From: Hyphomicrobiales bacterium
GTDB taxonomy: Bacteria; Pseudomonadota; Alphaproteobacteria; Rhizobiales; Rhizobiaceae
Assembly: GCA_900471485.1 (NCBI GenBank)
Contig: UCEU01000007.1
Location: 219,201-283,200 of the forward strand
Direction of reading: 5' to 3'
DNA: 64,000 nucleotides
Part shown: positions 35,304 through 45,581 of the stretch, piece by piece
How the letters are laid out: each line of letters begins with the position of its first letter
Position numbering within the stretch: position 1 is the first letter of the stretch
Notes under the pieces: generated by a model
Database searches by the model: none
What the model was told of the DNA's origin: nothing
Seen by the model: the letters and a program-made list of their open reading frames with translations, nothing else
Made by a program: the position numbers and the translations under genes

Positions 35304-35318
35304 GAACATAACAAGAAC
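35304..35318. promoter_or_regulatory. LexA box between the two SRAP genes
   Basis: GAACATAACAAGAAC matches the alphaproteobacterial SOS box GAAC-N7-GAAC perfectly. It lies in the 55-base gap between the divergent SRAP genes and can control both. This indicates induction by DNA damage through host LexA. Confidence 0.85.
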
Positions 35319-35351
35319 ATGGTCGCGAGGCAACGGAGAGAAGGAGGACCG

Positions 35352-35942
35352 ATGTGCAATGACTATCGACTGAAGGTGGATGTCGCCTCGATCATGGAGG
35401 ACTTCGCCGACCTAAAGATCAAGATCCGCTTCGGCGAAGGCATGCCAAACATCGAAGCGCGCGATGACATCAAGATCACCGATGTCGCGCCGATCATTCG
35501 CACCGTCGATGGCGTGCGCGGCGAGGGGGACTTGGTGCAGCGACGTTGGAGCTGGCCGGGACAGAACAAGCGGCCGGTCTACAATTTCCGTTCGGACGGG
35601 CGCGACTTTACATCGAACCGCTGCCTGATCGTGGCGGACGGCTTCTACGAGTTCACTGACCCCAGCGAGAAGGGCAAGAAGCGCAAGGACAAATGGCTTT
35701 TCACCAAGCGCGACGAGCCGATCTTCTGCATCGCCGGCATCTGGCGCGAGACGAAGGACGTCGGCGAAGCCTTTACAATGCTGACGATGGAGCCGGGGCC
35801 TGACATGGCGCCCTATCATGACCGGCAGATCGTCATCCTCGAACGCGCAGCGTGGGCTGACTGGCTCGATCCGGCTGTCTCGGCCAAATCCCTGATTAAG
35901 GCTCTACCAGAGGGTTCATTGCTGGTTGAACAGGTGGGGTGA
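35352..35942 (+). CDS. SOS response-associated peptidase (SRAP)
   Basis: A 196-residue SRAP protein that shields abasic sites in single-stranded DNA by forming a crosslink through its second residue. The N-terminus is MCNDYRLKVDVASIMEDF, so Cys2 is present. The active-site Glu is in RCLIVADGFYEFTDPSE and the His in MAPYHDRQIVILERAAW. The ATG at 35352 is fixed by Cys2 and an AGGAGG ribosome site six bases upstream. An SOS box is located 34 bases before the start. Entry of single-stranded DNA during conjugation is a likely occasion for its use. Confidence 0.93.
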   Translation: MCNDYRLKVDVASIMEDFADLKIKIRFGEGMPNIEARDDIKITDVAPIIRTVDGVRGEGDLVQRRWSWPGQNKRPVYNFRSDGRDFTSNRCLIVADGFYEFTDPSEKGKKRKDKWLFTKRDEPIFCIAGIWRETKDVGEAFTMLTMEPGPDMAPYHDRQIVILERAAWADWLDPAVSAKSLIKALPEGSLLVEQVG

Positions 35943-35977
35943 CGCCCTGTACTGATGAGAGTCTGTCGGGGTTCTTA

Positions 35978-36622
35978 ATGTCGGACGAAAACGTAGAAGC
36001 CAGAATTGAGGAAATGCTGAAATTGGGGAGCGTAAGCTCGGCCGATTGGCAATCCTATACATGGAAGAATGAGCTTGCCGAGCAAAAGCGGAGAATCGAC
36101 CAACACCTTAGCGAGGCGCTGACCGAAGCGGAGACGGAGCACAATCCCTATCATATGCTGGAGAGGGCTATCGGTGTCGCGTCAGTCTGTATGAGGCGGT
36201 TGATCGAGTGCCGGTTGGTAACCGATCGTTTCCGCGATACGCCGCTTGCAGTGCACGAGGTTGATGCAAAGGTGGGCGCGGAGTGGCGGGAGCCTTTCGT
36301 CAGCAGCACTACCGGCGCCATTTTCAACAACTACGATCTGCGGAGTCGCCGCTCGGTGGGACGAACCCCGAAGGTCATCTCTGACAAGATGCTTCATGCG
36401 CGTGTTGTAGGCGTGCTTGCGGGTAGTGCGTACTTGCCCGACGGACTGCTGATCGCTTCGGATACACAGAGTAAGAGCCAGCTCTTTCATTTTACGCCCG
36501 TAGAGATCACTGCCGTTTTTGACGCCTTTCTGGTCGACCACGTCCGATACGCGTCCGATGGTTATTTGGACAAGGATGGCCAGGTCCAAGGTACGCGCAA
36601 GGTATTCGCGGTTCGGGAATAG
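35978..36622 (+). CDS. Hypothetical protein after SRAP
   Basis: A 214-residue protein from the ATG at 35978 (MSDENVEARIEEMLKLGSVS); a GTG at 35939 that overlaps the SRAP stop is an alternative start giving 227 residues and translational coupling. The N-terminal part is charged and helical (KNELAEQKRRIDQHLSEALT). The middle has CMRRLIECRLVTDRFRDTPL, and the end is basic. I do not recognise a family. It is probably co-transcribed with the SOS-regulated SRAP gene, so it may be damage-inducible. Its codon use and lower GC suggest cargo. Confidence 0.65.
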   Translation: MSDENVEARIEEMLKLGSVSSADWQSYTWKNELAEQKRRIDQHLSEALTEAETEHNPYHMLERAIGVASVCMRRLIECRLVTDRFRDTPLAVHEVDAKVGAEWREPFVSSTTGAIFNNYDLRSRRSVGRTPKVISDKMLHARVVGVLAGSAYLPDGLLIASDTQSKSQLFHFTPVEITAVFDAFLVDHVRYASDGYLDKDGQVQGTRKVFAVRE

Positions 36623-36692
36623 TGGATGTCCTCTGGCTTGTGAGCGCTCCGCCCTGGGAGCGAGTGGGATTTTCTCGATACTTGAGGATGGT

Positions 36693-39600
36693 TTAGCGAA
36701 AATCCCTCGTCTTCACCTTGATGCTATCGATCTGGACATCGGGAACGTTGATATCGCGCGTGTGCAAGCCCTTTGGCGGCAAGTCGCGCGGGTCGGGCCC
36801 CGAGCCGCCATTGCGGACTTGGTCGCCCCGCCCATGCGGTAGCGGGAATGCCGCCTCGCGGTCGCCGACACTGGCGAGGTCCGCGGAGAGGTCGGTGAGC
36901 CGCTGCGCGACGAGATGCACGACGTCGCCCTCGCGCTGAATCCGGCCGCGCACCGCGATCATGCCGGCCGACAGAACCACCCGCCGGTACTGCTCGAACA
37001 CCTTGGCCCAGACCACCAGATTGGCGATGCCGCTTTCGTCCTCCAGCGTAATGAACATCACGCCTTTGGCGCTGCCGGGGCGCTGGCGGACGAGCACGAT
37101 GCCGGCGGCCTCGATCCATCGGCCATCGCGGGCGTCCATGGCCTCCTGGCAGCTGACGATGCGCCGTCGGCGTAGGTCCTCGCGCAGGAAGGAGATCGGA
37201 TGGGCGCGCAGCGTCAGCCCGACATGGCCGTAGTCCTCCACCACTTCGCCGCCGGTGGTCATCGGCCGCAGGGAGACGGCCGGCTCGTTGATCTCCGGCA
37301 CGACTTCAGCTTCGCGGGCAGAGGCGGCCGCGAAGAGTGGAAGCGGTTCATCGCGAAGGGCCTTGATCGCCCAGAGCGCCTCGCGCCGCGCCAGCCCGAG
37401 CGATGGCCGGAAGGCATCGGCTTCGGCGAGTTGGACCAGGGCGGAAGACGGCACGCCGGCGCGACGCCACAGGTCATCGACCGAGACGAAGTCCTGATCG
37501 GCGCGCGCGCCGACGATGGACGCGCCATGCGCGTTGGCGAGACCCTTGACCATGCGCAGGCCGAGACGGACGGCGAAGCGGCTGTCATCGTCGGTCGGCT
37601 CCAGCGTGCAGTCCCAACGGGAGGCATTGGCGCAGACGGGTCGGACATCGACGTCATGCTGGATCGCGTCCCTGACGATCTGGGCGGGGGCGTAGAATCC
37701 CATTGGCTGGGCATTGAGCAAGGCGGCGCAGAACACATCGGGGTGCCAGCATTTCAACCAGGCGCTGGCATAGGCGACGAGCGCAAAAGAGGCTGCGTGC
37801 GATTCCGGAAATCCGTAACTTCCGAAGCCTTCGAGCTGCCGGAACGTCGCCTCGGCGAATTCCCGTTCATAGCCATGGTCGACCATGCCGGTGATGAGCT
37901 TTTCCTTGAATTTGCTCACCCCGCCGGTGTGTTTGAACGTCGCCATGGACTTCCGGAGCAGGTCGGCTTCGCCGGGCGTGAAGCCTGCGCATTCGATCGC
38001 AACCCTCATGGCCTGCTCTTGAAAAAGTGGGACGCCGAGGGTCTTGCCCAGCACCTTCTCCAACTCGGGCTTGGGATAGTGGACCGGCTCCAAACCCTCC
38101 CGTCGGCGGAGATAGGGATGGACCATGTCGCCTTGGATCGGGCCGGGCCGGACAATCGCCACCTGCACGACCAAGTCGTAGAAGGTGCGCGGTTTCAGGC
38201 GCGGCAGCATCGACATCTGCGCGCGGCTCTCGATCTGAAAGGTGCCAAGCGTGTCCGCCTTGCGGATCATCGCGTAGGTGCGCGGATCCTCGGCCGGGAT
38301 GGTGGCGAGGTCGAGATTGATCCCCTTGTGGTCAGCTAGGAGGTCGAAGCCGCGTTTCATGCAGCTCAACATGCCCAGGGCCAGCACGTCGACCTTCATG
38401 AACTTGAGCGCTTCGATATCGTCCTTGTCCCACTCGATGACCTGGCGATCGTCCATGGCGGCCGGCTCGATCGGGACGAGTTCATCCAGCCTGTCGTGGG
38501 TCAGGACGAAGCCGCCGGGATGCTGTGAGAGGTGGCGTGGCGCACCCATGAGCTGGCGCGCGAGATCGAGCGCCAGACGCAGGCGCCGGTCGCCGAGATT
38601 GAGGTTCAGGCCCTCGACGTGCTTGTCCTGGACGCCTTCCTCGGACCAGCCCCAGACCTGGCTGGAGAGGGTCTTGATAAGGTCTTCGGTGAGGCCGAGC
38701 GCCTTGCCGACATCCCGCAGCGCGCCTTTGGTGCGGTAGCGGATGACGGTCGAGCAGAGCGCGGCATGGTCGCGGCCATAGGTCTCGAAGACCCACTGCA
38801 TGACGATCTCGCGCCTTTCATGCTCGAAATCGACGTCGATATCGGGCGGTTCGCGGCGCTCCTCACTGACGAACCGTTCAAACAGCAGATCATTGCGGCC
38901 GGGATCGATCGATGTGACGCCGAGCACGTAGCAGACGGCCGAATTGGCCGCGGAACCGCGACCCTGGCAGAGGATATCCTTGGATCGGGCGAAACGGACG
39001 ATGGAGTTCACCGTCAAGAAATACGGCGCGTATTGCAGCTTTTCGATCAGCCGCAGCTCATGCTCGAGCGACGTGCGCACGCTGTCGGGCACGCCCTCCG
39101 GATAGCGCTCGGCCACACCCTCCCAGGTCAGATTCTCCAAAGTCTGCTGCGGGGTGAGCGCTGGATCGTCACGCTCTTCCGGATATTGGTAGGAGAGTTC
39201 CTTCAGGTCGAAGCGGCAGCGATCGGCGATCTGCAGAGTCCTGGCCACGGCTTCGGGATTGCGCGGAAAGAGCCGGTACATCTCCTCCGGCGGCTTGAGA
39301 TATCGGTCGCCATATTCACGACGATGGCCCAGTTCGTCGATCGTGATGCCGTGGCGAACCGCGGTTACGACGTCCTGCAGGATGCGCCGGTCTGGAGCGT
39401 GATAGAGGACGTCATTGGTGACGACGGTGGCCACGCGCATCTGCGTCGCCAGGTTTGCCAGCTCGTGGAGCCTGAGCTGGTCGTTCGGGCGACGTCGCAG
39501 GCTCAAAGCCATGTAGGCGCGTTCGCCGAAGGCGTCCCGTAGCCGGCGAAGCCGCAGACCGCAGGTTTCGTCGGCCTCATCCGGGACGAGCATGGCGAGC

Positions 39601-39965
39601 AAGCCTTCGCCATAGGCGACGAGATCGGGCAATTCGAGAATGCACTTCGCTTTGCCGCCACGCTTTTTGCCGAGCGACAGCAGGCGGCAGAGGCGCGCAT
39701 AGGCGGGCCGATCGGTCGGATAGACCAGCACCGACATGCCGTCGGCGAGGTCGAGGCGACAGCCGACGATGAGGCGCACGCCGGTTGCCTTGGCGGCTTC
39801 GTGGGCGCGCACGATGCCGGCGAGCGAATTGCGGTCGACAACGGCCAGCGCCTCGATGCCCAGCATCGCAGCCTGGGCGAACAGCTCCTCGCAGGACGAA
39901 GCGCCCCGCAGGAAGCTGAAATGCGAGGTGACCTGCAGTTCGACGTAGCGCGGGCCGACTGTCAT
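36693..39965 (-). CDS. dnaE2: Error-prone DNA polymerase DnaE2/ImuC
   Basis: A 1090-residue C-family polymerase alpha subunit of the mutasome. The PHP domain starts [20 protein letters not shown]. The palm has [19 protein letters not shown] with the catalytic acids, and the C-terminal OB domain includes [20 protein letters not shown]. The ATG at 39965 overlaps the imuB stop (ATGA); the longer open frame is out of family. With ImuA and ImuB it carries out damage-induced translesion synthesis and mutagenesis. Third gene of the SOS-controlled operon. Confidence 0.96.
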   Translation of the reverse strand: MTVGPRYVELQVTSHFSFLRGASSCEELFAQAAMLGIEALAVVDRNSLAGIVRAHEAAKATGVRLIVGCRLDLADGMSVLVYPTDRPAYARLCRLLSLGKKRGGKAKCILELPDLVAYGEGLLAMLVPDEADETCGLRLRRLRDAFGERAYMALSLRRRPNDQLRLHELANLATQMRVATVVTNDVLYHAPDRRILQDVVTAVRHGITIDELGHRREYGDRYLKPPEEMYRLFPRNPEAVARTLQIADRCRFDLKELSYQYPEERDDPALTPQQTLENLTWEGVAERYPEGVPDSVRTSLEHELRLIEKLQYAPYFLTVNSIVRFARSKDILCQGRGSAANSAVCYVLGVTSIDPGRNDLLFERFVSEERREPPDIDVDFEHERREIVMQWVFETYGRDHAALCSTVIRYRTKGALRDVGKALGLTEDLIKTLSSQVWGWSEEGVQDKHVEGLNLNLGDRRLRLALDLARQLMGAPRHLSQHPGGFVLTHDRLDELVPIEPAAMDDRQVIEWDKDDIEALKFMKVDVLALGMLSCMKRGFDLLADHKGINLDLATIPAEDPRTYAMIRKADTLGTFQIESRAQMSMLPRLKPRTFYDLVVQVAIVRPGPIQGDMVHPYLRRREGLEPVHYPKPELEKVLGKTLGVPLFQEQAMRVAIECAGFTPGEADLLRKSMATFKHTGGVSKFKEKLITGMVDHGYEREFAEATFRQLEGFGSYGFPESHAASFALVAYASAWLKCWHPDVFCAALLNAQPMGFYAPAQIVRDAIQHDVDVRPVCANASRWDCTLEPTDDDSRFAVRLGLRMVKGLANAHGASIVGARADQDFVSVDDLWRRAGVPSSALVQLAEADAFRPSLGLARREALWAIKALRDEPLPLFAAASAREAEVVPEINEPAVSLRPMTTGGEVVEDYGHVGLTLRAHPISFLREDLRRRRIVSCQEAMDARDGRWIEAAGIVLVRQRPGSAKGVMFITLEDESGIANLVVWAKVFEQYRRVVLSAGMIAVRGRIQREGDVVHLVAQRLTDLSADLASVGDREAAFPLPHGRGDQVRNGGSGPDPRDLPPKGLHTRDINVPDVQIDSIKVKTRDFR

Positions 39966-41485
39966 CCGAACACCCCATGCAGGAACCAGCGGTGGGATCC
40001 TGTTGCTGCGTTCTCGCCGTCGCCGGCGCGGTAGATCCAATAGCGTTCGCCGGCATCATCCTCGACGCGGAAATAGTCACGAACCGCTTCCAGCTCCGCA
40101 TCCCGCAGCCACCATTCGCCGAACACGCGTTCAGGGCCATCGGCGCGGCGAACGCGGCGGCGAATGCCGCGCCAGGTGAACGACACGGGCGGATGGTCGG
40201 GCAAGAGCGCGACGGTCTCGATCAGTTCCGGCGACGAGAGGAGCCGCGAGGGACGTGGCCAGTGGCCCGGCCAGGTGGCCCCGGTCTCGGGCGCCATGGG
40301 CGGAATACGGCGCACCGATCGCTCCGGGACATCGGTCGCAACCGGCGTGGCGCGATAGAGGCAGCGCTCGCCGACGCGATTGATGAGGATGTCGACCAGA
40401 TCGGAAACGTCTGGGACGTCGTCGTCGATCAGGGAGGTCACGGTCTGCTTTGCGGCCAGCGGCTCGGCCAGTGTCGCGGTCAGCGTCAGGATCTCGATTC
40501 CGAAGCCAGGTTCGATCGTCTCGATCTTGTCGGTCAGAAGCCGGGTCAGCCGCTTCACATCGCGCACGGGCAGCGCGGTTCCGACGCGCACGGCCTGGGC
40601 GCGATTGTCGACGCGATGGCAGATGAGGTCGAGACGCTTGGCGCCGAGCCCCTTGGTCTCCAGCTCTTCGCAGAGCATAACCACCAGCTTGCCGATATAG
40701 CGTGCGATGGTCTCTGGCGCGCCGATCGGCTCGGCAAAGGCGCGCCTGACTTCGATCAGTTCCTCGTCGCGGATCGGCTCGATCGGTTCGCTGAGCGTGC
40801 CGAGGGCTTGATCGATCCTGCGCCCGAGTTGGGGGCCGAACCGCAACGTCAGCGGCGCTCGGGGCTGCGTGAGAAGATCGCCGACGCGCTCGAAGCCGAG
40901 GACGCGGAGCCCGGCGACCATATCAGACGGAAGGCGCAGCGCGGCGAGGGGCAGCCGCGCGATCGGGGCTGCGTCATGGCCGGGCGGAACGATGATGGTC
41001 GGGTTGGCCGCGTAGCGCGCCAAGGCATGTGCTGCGCCCCAGGTGTCGGCGATCGCCCCATGGGCGCGCACGCCGGAGGCGGCCAGCCGGCCGATCAGAC
41101 CAGTGAGCATCGCTTCCTCACCGCCGTGTAGATGATCCGCGCCGATGGAATCTATGACGATGCCGTCCGGTGCATCGGCCGCGACGATCGGCGTGTAGCG
41201 CTGAAGCATCCAGACCGCGAGGCGATCGAGAGCCCCGGCGTCGGCCGCCGCATCGTGATCCTGAACGATGAGGCCGGCCACAAGGACCCGTGCCTTGGTC
41301 GCCGCCATCCCGACGTGCACACCCGCGGCCTGGGCCGCCGCGTCCACCGCCAGCACGACCTGCTTTCTTCCGTCACGGCCAATAAGGGCGAGCGGCGCCT
41401 CAGCGGGAGGCGCCGCGTCGCCGGCCTTCCGCCGCACCCGGTCGGTCGACCAGGTGGGGAGGAAGAGCGAGACAACCCGAGTCAT
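39962..41485 (-). CDS. imuB: ImuB, Y-family polymerase-like mutasome hub
   Basis: A 507-residue protein related to Y-family polymerases, starting [20 protein letters not shown]. The acidic catalytic motif of active polymerases is replaced ([20 protein letters not shown]), as in other ImuB proteins, so it is expected to be a scaffold between DnaE2, ImuA and the sliding clamp. The C-terminus [20 protein letters not shown] and [19 protein letters not shown] is typical. The start at 41485 lies inside the imuA 3' end (86-base overlap), as often seen. Confidence 0.94.
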   Translation of the reverse strand: MTRVVSLFLPTWSTDRVRRKAGDAAPPAEAPLALIGRDGRKQVVLAVDAAAQAAGVHVGMAATKARVLVAGLIVQDHDAAADAGALDRLAVWMLQRYTPIVAADAPDGIVIDSIGADHLHGGEEAMLTGLIGRLAASGVRAHGAIADTWGAAHALARYAANPTIIVPPGHDAAPIARLPLAALRLPSDMVAGLRVLGFERVGDLLTQPRAPLTLRFGPQLGRRIDQALGTLSEPIEPIRDEELIEVRRAFAEPIGAPETIARYIGKLVVMLCEELETKGLGAKRLDLICHRVDNRAQAVRVGTALPVRDVKRLTRLLTDKIETIEPGFGIEILTLTATLAEPLAAKQTVTSLIDDDVPDVSDLVDILINRVGERCLYRATPVATDVPERSVRRIPPMAPETGATWPGHWPRPSRLLSSPELIETVALLPDHPPVSFTWRGIRRRVRRADGPERVFGEWWLRDAELEAVRDYFRVEDDAGERYWIYRAGDGENAATGSHRWFLHGVFG

Positions 41486-42152
41486 CACACGCCTCCAATT
41501 CAAAATCTGCACTTTCACCCGCGCGAGCGCGGATCAGTTCGACCAGCCAGCGGTGTCGGCCGACCCCCGGGACGGGCAATGGAGCCGAGGGCATCGTCGA
41601 GATGCGCCACCGAGTCATCGCGGCCGTGGGCTGGCCGAAGTCCGACGCCTCGGTCTGCCGTCGCCATCGGCGCAACGCGATGCCGATGGTGCCCGTGTCC
41701 TCCGCGCAAAGCTGGAGCCGCCGGGATGCCGTCATGTCGAGGCGTGCCACTTCGCCGACGACGGCGCCGAGCCCGCCGTGGCGCAGACCTTCCTCGATAC
41801 AGGCGAGCACGGTCTTGTCGTTGCCAGCTTCGACATAGATGACGCGGTCGGGCGCAAGACCGGCCTGGGCCAGAGCCGGAGCGAACAGATCCGGTCGGGT
41901 GATGACCCAGAGGATCTTGCCCCGTGTGCGGGCGGCGATACCGGCCGCAAAAAGTGCAGCGGCCGCGCCGTCGATCGCGCCGTTACCGCCCCCGGCGATC
42001 TCGTGCAGCGCGCCGAGCGCCAGGCCCCCGCCGGGGAGTCGCGTGTCCACCTCGGTGATTCCGAACGGAAGTACCGATTTTACGCGCCGGCTTCGGCCTT
42101 CGATCTTCTCGATCTGCGCGCGCAAGGATTCGATGGCGGGCTCGGGCCGCAA
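41400..42152 (-). CDS. imuA: ImuA, RecA-like mutasome protein
   Basis: A 250-residue RecA/SulA-like protein: VKSVLPFGITEVDTRLPGGG, LGALHEIAGGGNGAIDGAAA, then ILWVITRPDLFAPALAQAGL. It assists ImuB and DnaE2 in SOS mutagenesis. The only workable start near the family N-terminus is the TTG at 42152 (LRPEPAIESLRAQIE). GGAGG lies 12 bases upstream, a rather long spacing, so start efficiency may be low. First gene of imuA-imuB-dnaE2, controlled by the SOS box at 42190. Confidence 0.9.
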   Translation of the reverse strand: MRPEPAIESLRAQIEKIEGRSRRVKSVLPFGITEVDTRLPGGGLALGALHEIAGGGNGAIDGAAAALFAAGIAARTRGKILWVITRPDLFAPALAQAGLAPDRVIYVEAGNDKTVLACIEEGLRHGGLGAVVGEVARLDMTASRRLQLCAEDTGTIGIALRRWRRQTEASDFGQPTAAMTRWRISTMPSAPLPVPGVGRHRWLVELIRARAGESADFELEACDDSGCLALPPHLVDRPGAAEGRRRGASR

Positions 42153-42189
42153 CTTCTTTGTTGACCTCCGGGGATGGGTTCAGCATCAT

Positions 42190-42204
42190 GTTCTCTATTT
42201 GTTC
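42190..42204. promoter_or_regulatory. LexA box of the imuA operon
   Basis: GTTCTCTATTTGTTC is a perfect GTTC-N7-GTTC, the alphaproteobacterial SOS operator, 37 bases before the imuA start. It predicts repression by host LexA and induction by DNA damage of the whole mutasome operon. Confidence 0.9.
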
Positions 42205-42528
42205 TATTTTCCGACGTGAGGAGTCAAGTCAGATTCGACTCCTTCCGAATTTCTGGCGGCGTTCAGCGTGCCCGGCGGCCTGCGCTTGATGAATAGAGTC
42301 GGCTCAAGTTCCTAGCGGGGACACGCGAGAGTCAGCTGAAAGGTGACAGGCCTCGTCCGAAGCGGCGCAAGCCTGTTCGGCCTGGTTCGCAACGATGGAA
42401 GATCGGACCGACCTGACCATCTGCTTGTGTACTTGGGAATTGCCGCCGTTCGCCTCTGTCTCAGCAAAAGGCTCCCGGAGTCAGATGGCATGAAGGACGA
42501 ACTTCATCTCGGGGAGGAAGAGGTACTT
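42205..42528. other. 324-base gap between imuA promoter and the ATPase gene
   Basis: No gene is supported. The gap joins the ICE backbone module to the defence island. A short rightward open frame here overlaps the ATPase 3' end and shows no family features. No repeat pair marking an insertion boundary was recognised. Confidence 0.5.
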
Positions 42529-44949
42529 CTATGCCGCCGCCAGAAGAGCGGTCTCCTCCTTATAAGAATAGCGCCTCGAAACGCATACGCTATCGCGACG
42601 GGGACCTCTCGACAGTTCCAGGGTGAGCAGGCTGTCGTCACTGAACGCGGGGCTGAGTTCTAGCCTGAGGTACTCGAAGAGCTGCCGATCATGCACCGCG
42701 ATCAAAATCTGTCGACCATGCTCTTTCGATAGGGTGCGAAGCAGGGCTGCAAAGTGTGCGATGTGAACGTCATCCATTGATTGAACGGGATCATCAAGGA
42801 TCAGCCAGGGCAGTTCCTTCGGGACGGAGAGGTGGAGCCCGATGAACAACGTCAACGCCGCTGTGTTGAGGTTGCCTGCGCTCAGCATTGCCCCAGGTGC
42901 ACCGCCGGCTTCGCCGCCGTCTCGGTGCTCGGTGATAAGCTTCGGCTGTAGTTTCTGGGTGGAAGACGCTGGAATCCGGAAGGCTGGTACGAACGGCTCG
43001 CCCGGTGCCAACCGAATGAAAAGATCCCGCCATAGGCGATTGAGCCGGTCATTGAATTCCCGCCTAATGATCGCTGATCGCACCCGATCAACGGCGGTGC
43101 GAACCGCTATGCCCTGGTCGCGAAGTAGCTGCGCACGCTCGAGAGAGGTGTCGGCTTCCTGCCATGCACTGAAGTCAATCGAGATCTGAGCGTCAGCGTC
43201 CCGCCGCTCCTGAATGTCTGAGCGGATGATCGTAATTTTGTTCAGACCGTCTCGTCGCTGGCTGACACGCTGCTGCAAGCGTGTGGTTTGCGCATCCAGG
43301 CGTTCGGAGATGCGCGCGACCGCAACGTCAAAGGATTCGCCTTCGGCAACACCCGCTTCTCCGGCTGACGTGGCAAAGGACGTCAGAGTTTCGCGGGCGG
43401 CTGCGAGTGAAACGTGGCGTGATTGCGCTTCGCTTACAACGCGTCTCGCGGCGATGTCGGCAGCCCTCAGCCTCGCGCCTTCGCTAAGCGCTTCGCTCAT
43501 CGCATCAAGCTCGTTGATGACGGCGTCTATTCCTGCGCGACGGCGATCCAGTGCGGCTAGTGCTTCCTCGTCGAGCTGGCGCGCGGTGAGAGCCTCCAGT
43601 TCGCGATCGAGGCGTTCAAGCATTACCTGCACTTCGGTTCGTGTTCGGCCCAAGGTTAGGAGGCGCTCCGCGGAAGCGGATAGTGTGCGGACTTTGGTAT
43701 GGACGTGGTCGCTGAGCGGCTCGTGACTGACTTCCGCAAAATCGCGATCACAGACGGGACAGACATTACTCTCGATGAACGAGGTGAGTTCCGCTAACGC
43801 CGATGCCAAGCTTCCAGAGGTGGCCGGCAATAGCCCAATCTCCTTGTCGATCGTCTCGCGCTGACGTAGCGCGACATCGCGCTCGTCTTGTGCGGCGACA
43901 CGCCGCGCGATCGCGGCGCGAGCCTGGGTCGCCTGCTCGTCCAGATGCTTCCGTTCGGTCTGCAATCTTGTCAGCGCCTCGTCCGCAAATTGAACGGGAT
44001 CGCTTGGCAGCGACATATCGGGGAGAAGCGACTCGACGCGCGTACGGGCGGCGGCGACTCTTGTGCCATTCGCAGCTTCCCAGCGTGAGAATTGCTCGCT
44101 GGCGCCACTGCTCGGCAATGGCGTATCGGTCGATGATGCGCTTTGCGCCTGGTCTATCTCGCGGCGTATAGAGCCGAACTTCCGCTGCTGGTCTGCGAGA
44201 GTGGCCAAGCGTTCATCGTCCTGACCGTCCGAGAGCGCGGCGGATACCGCATCAAGATTATCCTCGCGAACTTCGATGGACACCTGTAGCGCGGCACAAG
44301 AGTTCGCAAGGTCGGCCAGTGCGGCGACGATTCGATCGTGGATCGTGTTGCGGCTCTTTCGCTGATCGGTCAGCAGGCGGTCGAGGCGGGATTTCTCATT
44401 TTCGGCGGCAAGCCAGCCGTCAACGGTTTTTCGCACGTTGCGCACGTCAACGAGAGGCTTGAGGCCGGCTTCAAGCGCGTCCAATCGATCGAGCCCCAAG
44501 AGCTTCCCGACGAATTGGGCCAGCGGCGAGTCTGCATCGTTTCCGGCGTCTTGATAGATCTGGAGTAACTGGCCCAGCAACGACTGCGGCAGGAACGCAC
44601 GTTCCCTGAAGAAGGCCGCGAGCGGCTCTGACAAAGCGTTGCCGGACTTGGCGCCGGTGGTATCAAGGGTCGCGCTGAACGTCTGTTCGGTGGCGTTCAG
44701 CGCGCGCAGCACGATACTGCCTTCAGCTGCAGATCGGTGGAGCAACTGGCGCTCATAATTTGGATCAGCGCGCAGTAAAGATTGCACCTTACCTGTCAGA
44801 GCCAACTCGATCCCGGAAAGTAGACTCGTCTTGCCCGCGCCGTTTTCGCCGTGGACAAGCACAACCTTCGCATCAAGCGGGGCGTGGATATGTCCGCGGA
44901 TGCTACGGAAATTCGTGATATCGAGGCTTCTCAGGATAGAGTCGGTCAT
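42529..44949 (-). CDS. SMC/Rad50-like ABC ATPase of a three-component system
   Basis: An 806-residue ABC-type ATPase. Walker A is VLVHGENGAGKTSLLSG (residues 34-41). A long coiled-coil region follows, with a zinc-hook-like CPVCDRD at residues 397-403. The Walker B LPWLILDDPVQSMDD lies at about 713-727, and HDRQLFEYL at about 753 fits the switch region. The signature segment reads MLSAGNLNTAAL. The layout is that of Rad50/RecN relatives in which the hook joins two coils. Its start overlaps the stop of the small middle gene by four bases, so it is the last gene of the operon SIR2, middle, ATPase. By analogy with ABC three-component conflict systems it would sense invading DNA and license the SIR2 effector; this is inference. 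Confidence 0.85.
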   Translation of the reverse strand: MTDSILRSLDITNFRSIRGHIHAPLDAKVVLVHGENGAGKTSLLSGIELALTGKVQSLLRADPNYERQLLHRSAAEGSIVLRALNATEQTFSATLDTTGAKSGNALSEPLAAFFRERAFLPQSLLGQLLQIYQDAGNDADSPLAQFVGKLLGLDRLDALEAGLKPLVDVRNVRKTVDGWLAAENEKSRLDRLLTDQRKSRNTIHDRIVAALADLANSCAALQVSIEVREDNLDAVSAALSDGQDDERLATLADQQRKFGSIRREIDQAQSASSTDTPLPSSGASEQFSRWEAANGTRVAAARTRVESLLPDMSLPSDPVQFADEALTRLQTERKHLDEQATQARAAIARRVAAQDERDVALRQRETIDKEIGLLPATSGSLASALAELTSFIESNVCPVCDRDFAEVSHEPLSDHVHTKVRTLSASAERLLTLGRTRTEVQVMLERLDRELEALTARQLDEEALAALDRRRAGIDAVINELDAMSEALSEGARLRAADIAARRVVSEAQSRHVSLAAARETLTSFATSAGEAGVAEGESFDVAVARISERLDAQTTRLQQRVSQRRDGLNKITIIRSDIQERRDADAQISIDFSAWQEADTSLERAQLLRDQGIAVRTAVDRVRSAIIRREFNDRLNRLWRDLFIRLAPGEPFVPAFRIPASSTQKLQPKLITEHRDGGEAGGAPGAMLSAGNLNTAALTLFIGLHLSVPKELPWLILDDPVQSMDDVHIAHFAALLRTLSKEHGRQILIAVHDRQLFEYLRLELSPAFSDDSLLTLELSRGPRRDSVCVSRRYSYKEETALLAAA

Positions 44950-45581
44950 GACGGTTCTCCTTCGGGGGGGCCTCGTAAAGGTTCGCCTACAGCTTGGGCC
45001 GCAGCTTCGGTCACCGCCGCTTCTCCCGCGGCCGATGCGTCAATGACAGCATCGAGGAATGCCTTGTCCGTTTCCTGCTGGAGCGCGCGGATAAGCTGGT
45101 CCATCGCAGGCCCGCTCCCGTTTTCGGGGTCCGTAGGGGCGGGCGGGAGCGTCAAGGGCAGTAGAACGCGGATGCGGTCGTCCAGCTGCCGCTCGGCAGC
45201 TTCATCGGCCGGCTGATCAGTCTGATCAAGCACGATGTTTTCGACCTGCAAGACCCGGCAGGTTTCGGACAGAGCTTCGACCCCCTCAGCCAGCGCGGCG
45301 CCTGCCAGAATGAGAGTGACGACGTAGCGCGATGCGGTTACGTCGAGCGCGCGACTTAGGGCCTCGACGCGTTGACGAACGCGCGTGCCGTCGCGGTCGC
45401 CGAAATCCCCGGTTGTTGTGTCAACGAGAAGGACAAGATCAAGGGCGCGACCGTCGCGCCCCCGCATCGCTCCAGTGAAGGCGAATTCGACTCCCGCAAC
45501 TTTGAGCGGTGTCGATAGGTCGGAGTAGCCGGCAAGGTGAAGCCGGGCCCTAATGGCGTTGATCAGGGGCGCGGTGCTCAT
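44946..45581 (-). CDS. Small middle component between SIR2 and ATPase genes
   Basis: A 211-residue protein, MSTAPLINAIRARLHLAGYS at the start. The core VEFAFTGAMRGRDGRALDLV and VLLVDTTTGDFGDRDGTRVR resembles an alpha/beta fold such as a restriction-endonuclease relative. The C-terminus is acidic and proline-rich. I do not recognise a named family. It overlaps the SIR2 gene by four bases at its start and the ATPase gene by four bases at its stop, which is the layout of the middle component in ABC three-component (effector, middle, ABC ATPase) systems. The ATG at 45581 is chosen for that overlap. Confidence 0.7.
   Translation of the reverse strand: MSTAPLINAIRARLHLAGYSDLSTPLKVAGVEFAFTGAMRGRDGRALDLVLLVDTTTGDFGDRDGTRVRQRVEALSRALDVTASRYVVTLILAGAALAEGVEALSETCRVLQVENIVLDQTDQPADEAAERQLDDRIRVLLPLTLPPAPTDPENGSGPAMDQLIRALQQETDKAFLDAVIDASAAGEAAVTEAAAQAVGEPLRGPPEGEPS

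Noticed and set aside
36640..36675. CGCTCC...GGAGCG hairpin followed by TTTT between converging genes
   Set aside because: Six pairs only and the T-run is displaced; too weak to list as a terminator.
42343..42663. 106-codon plus-strand frame before the ATPase gene end
   Set aside because: Half of it is antisense to the conserved C-terminus of the ATPase and the rest has no recognisable features.
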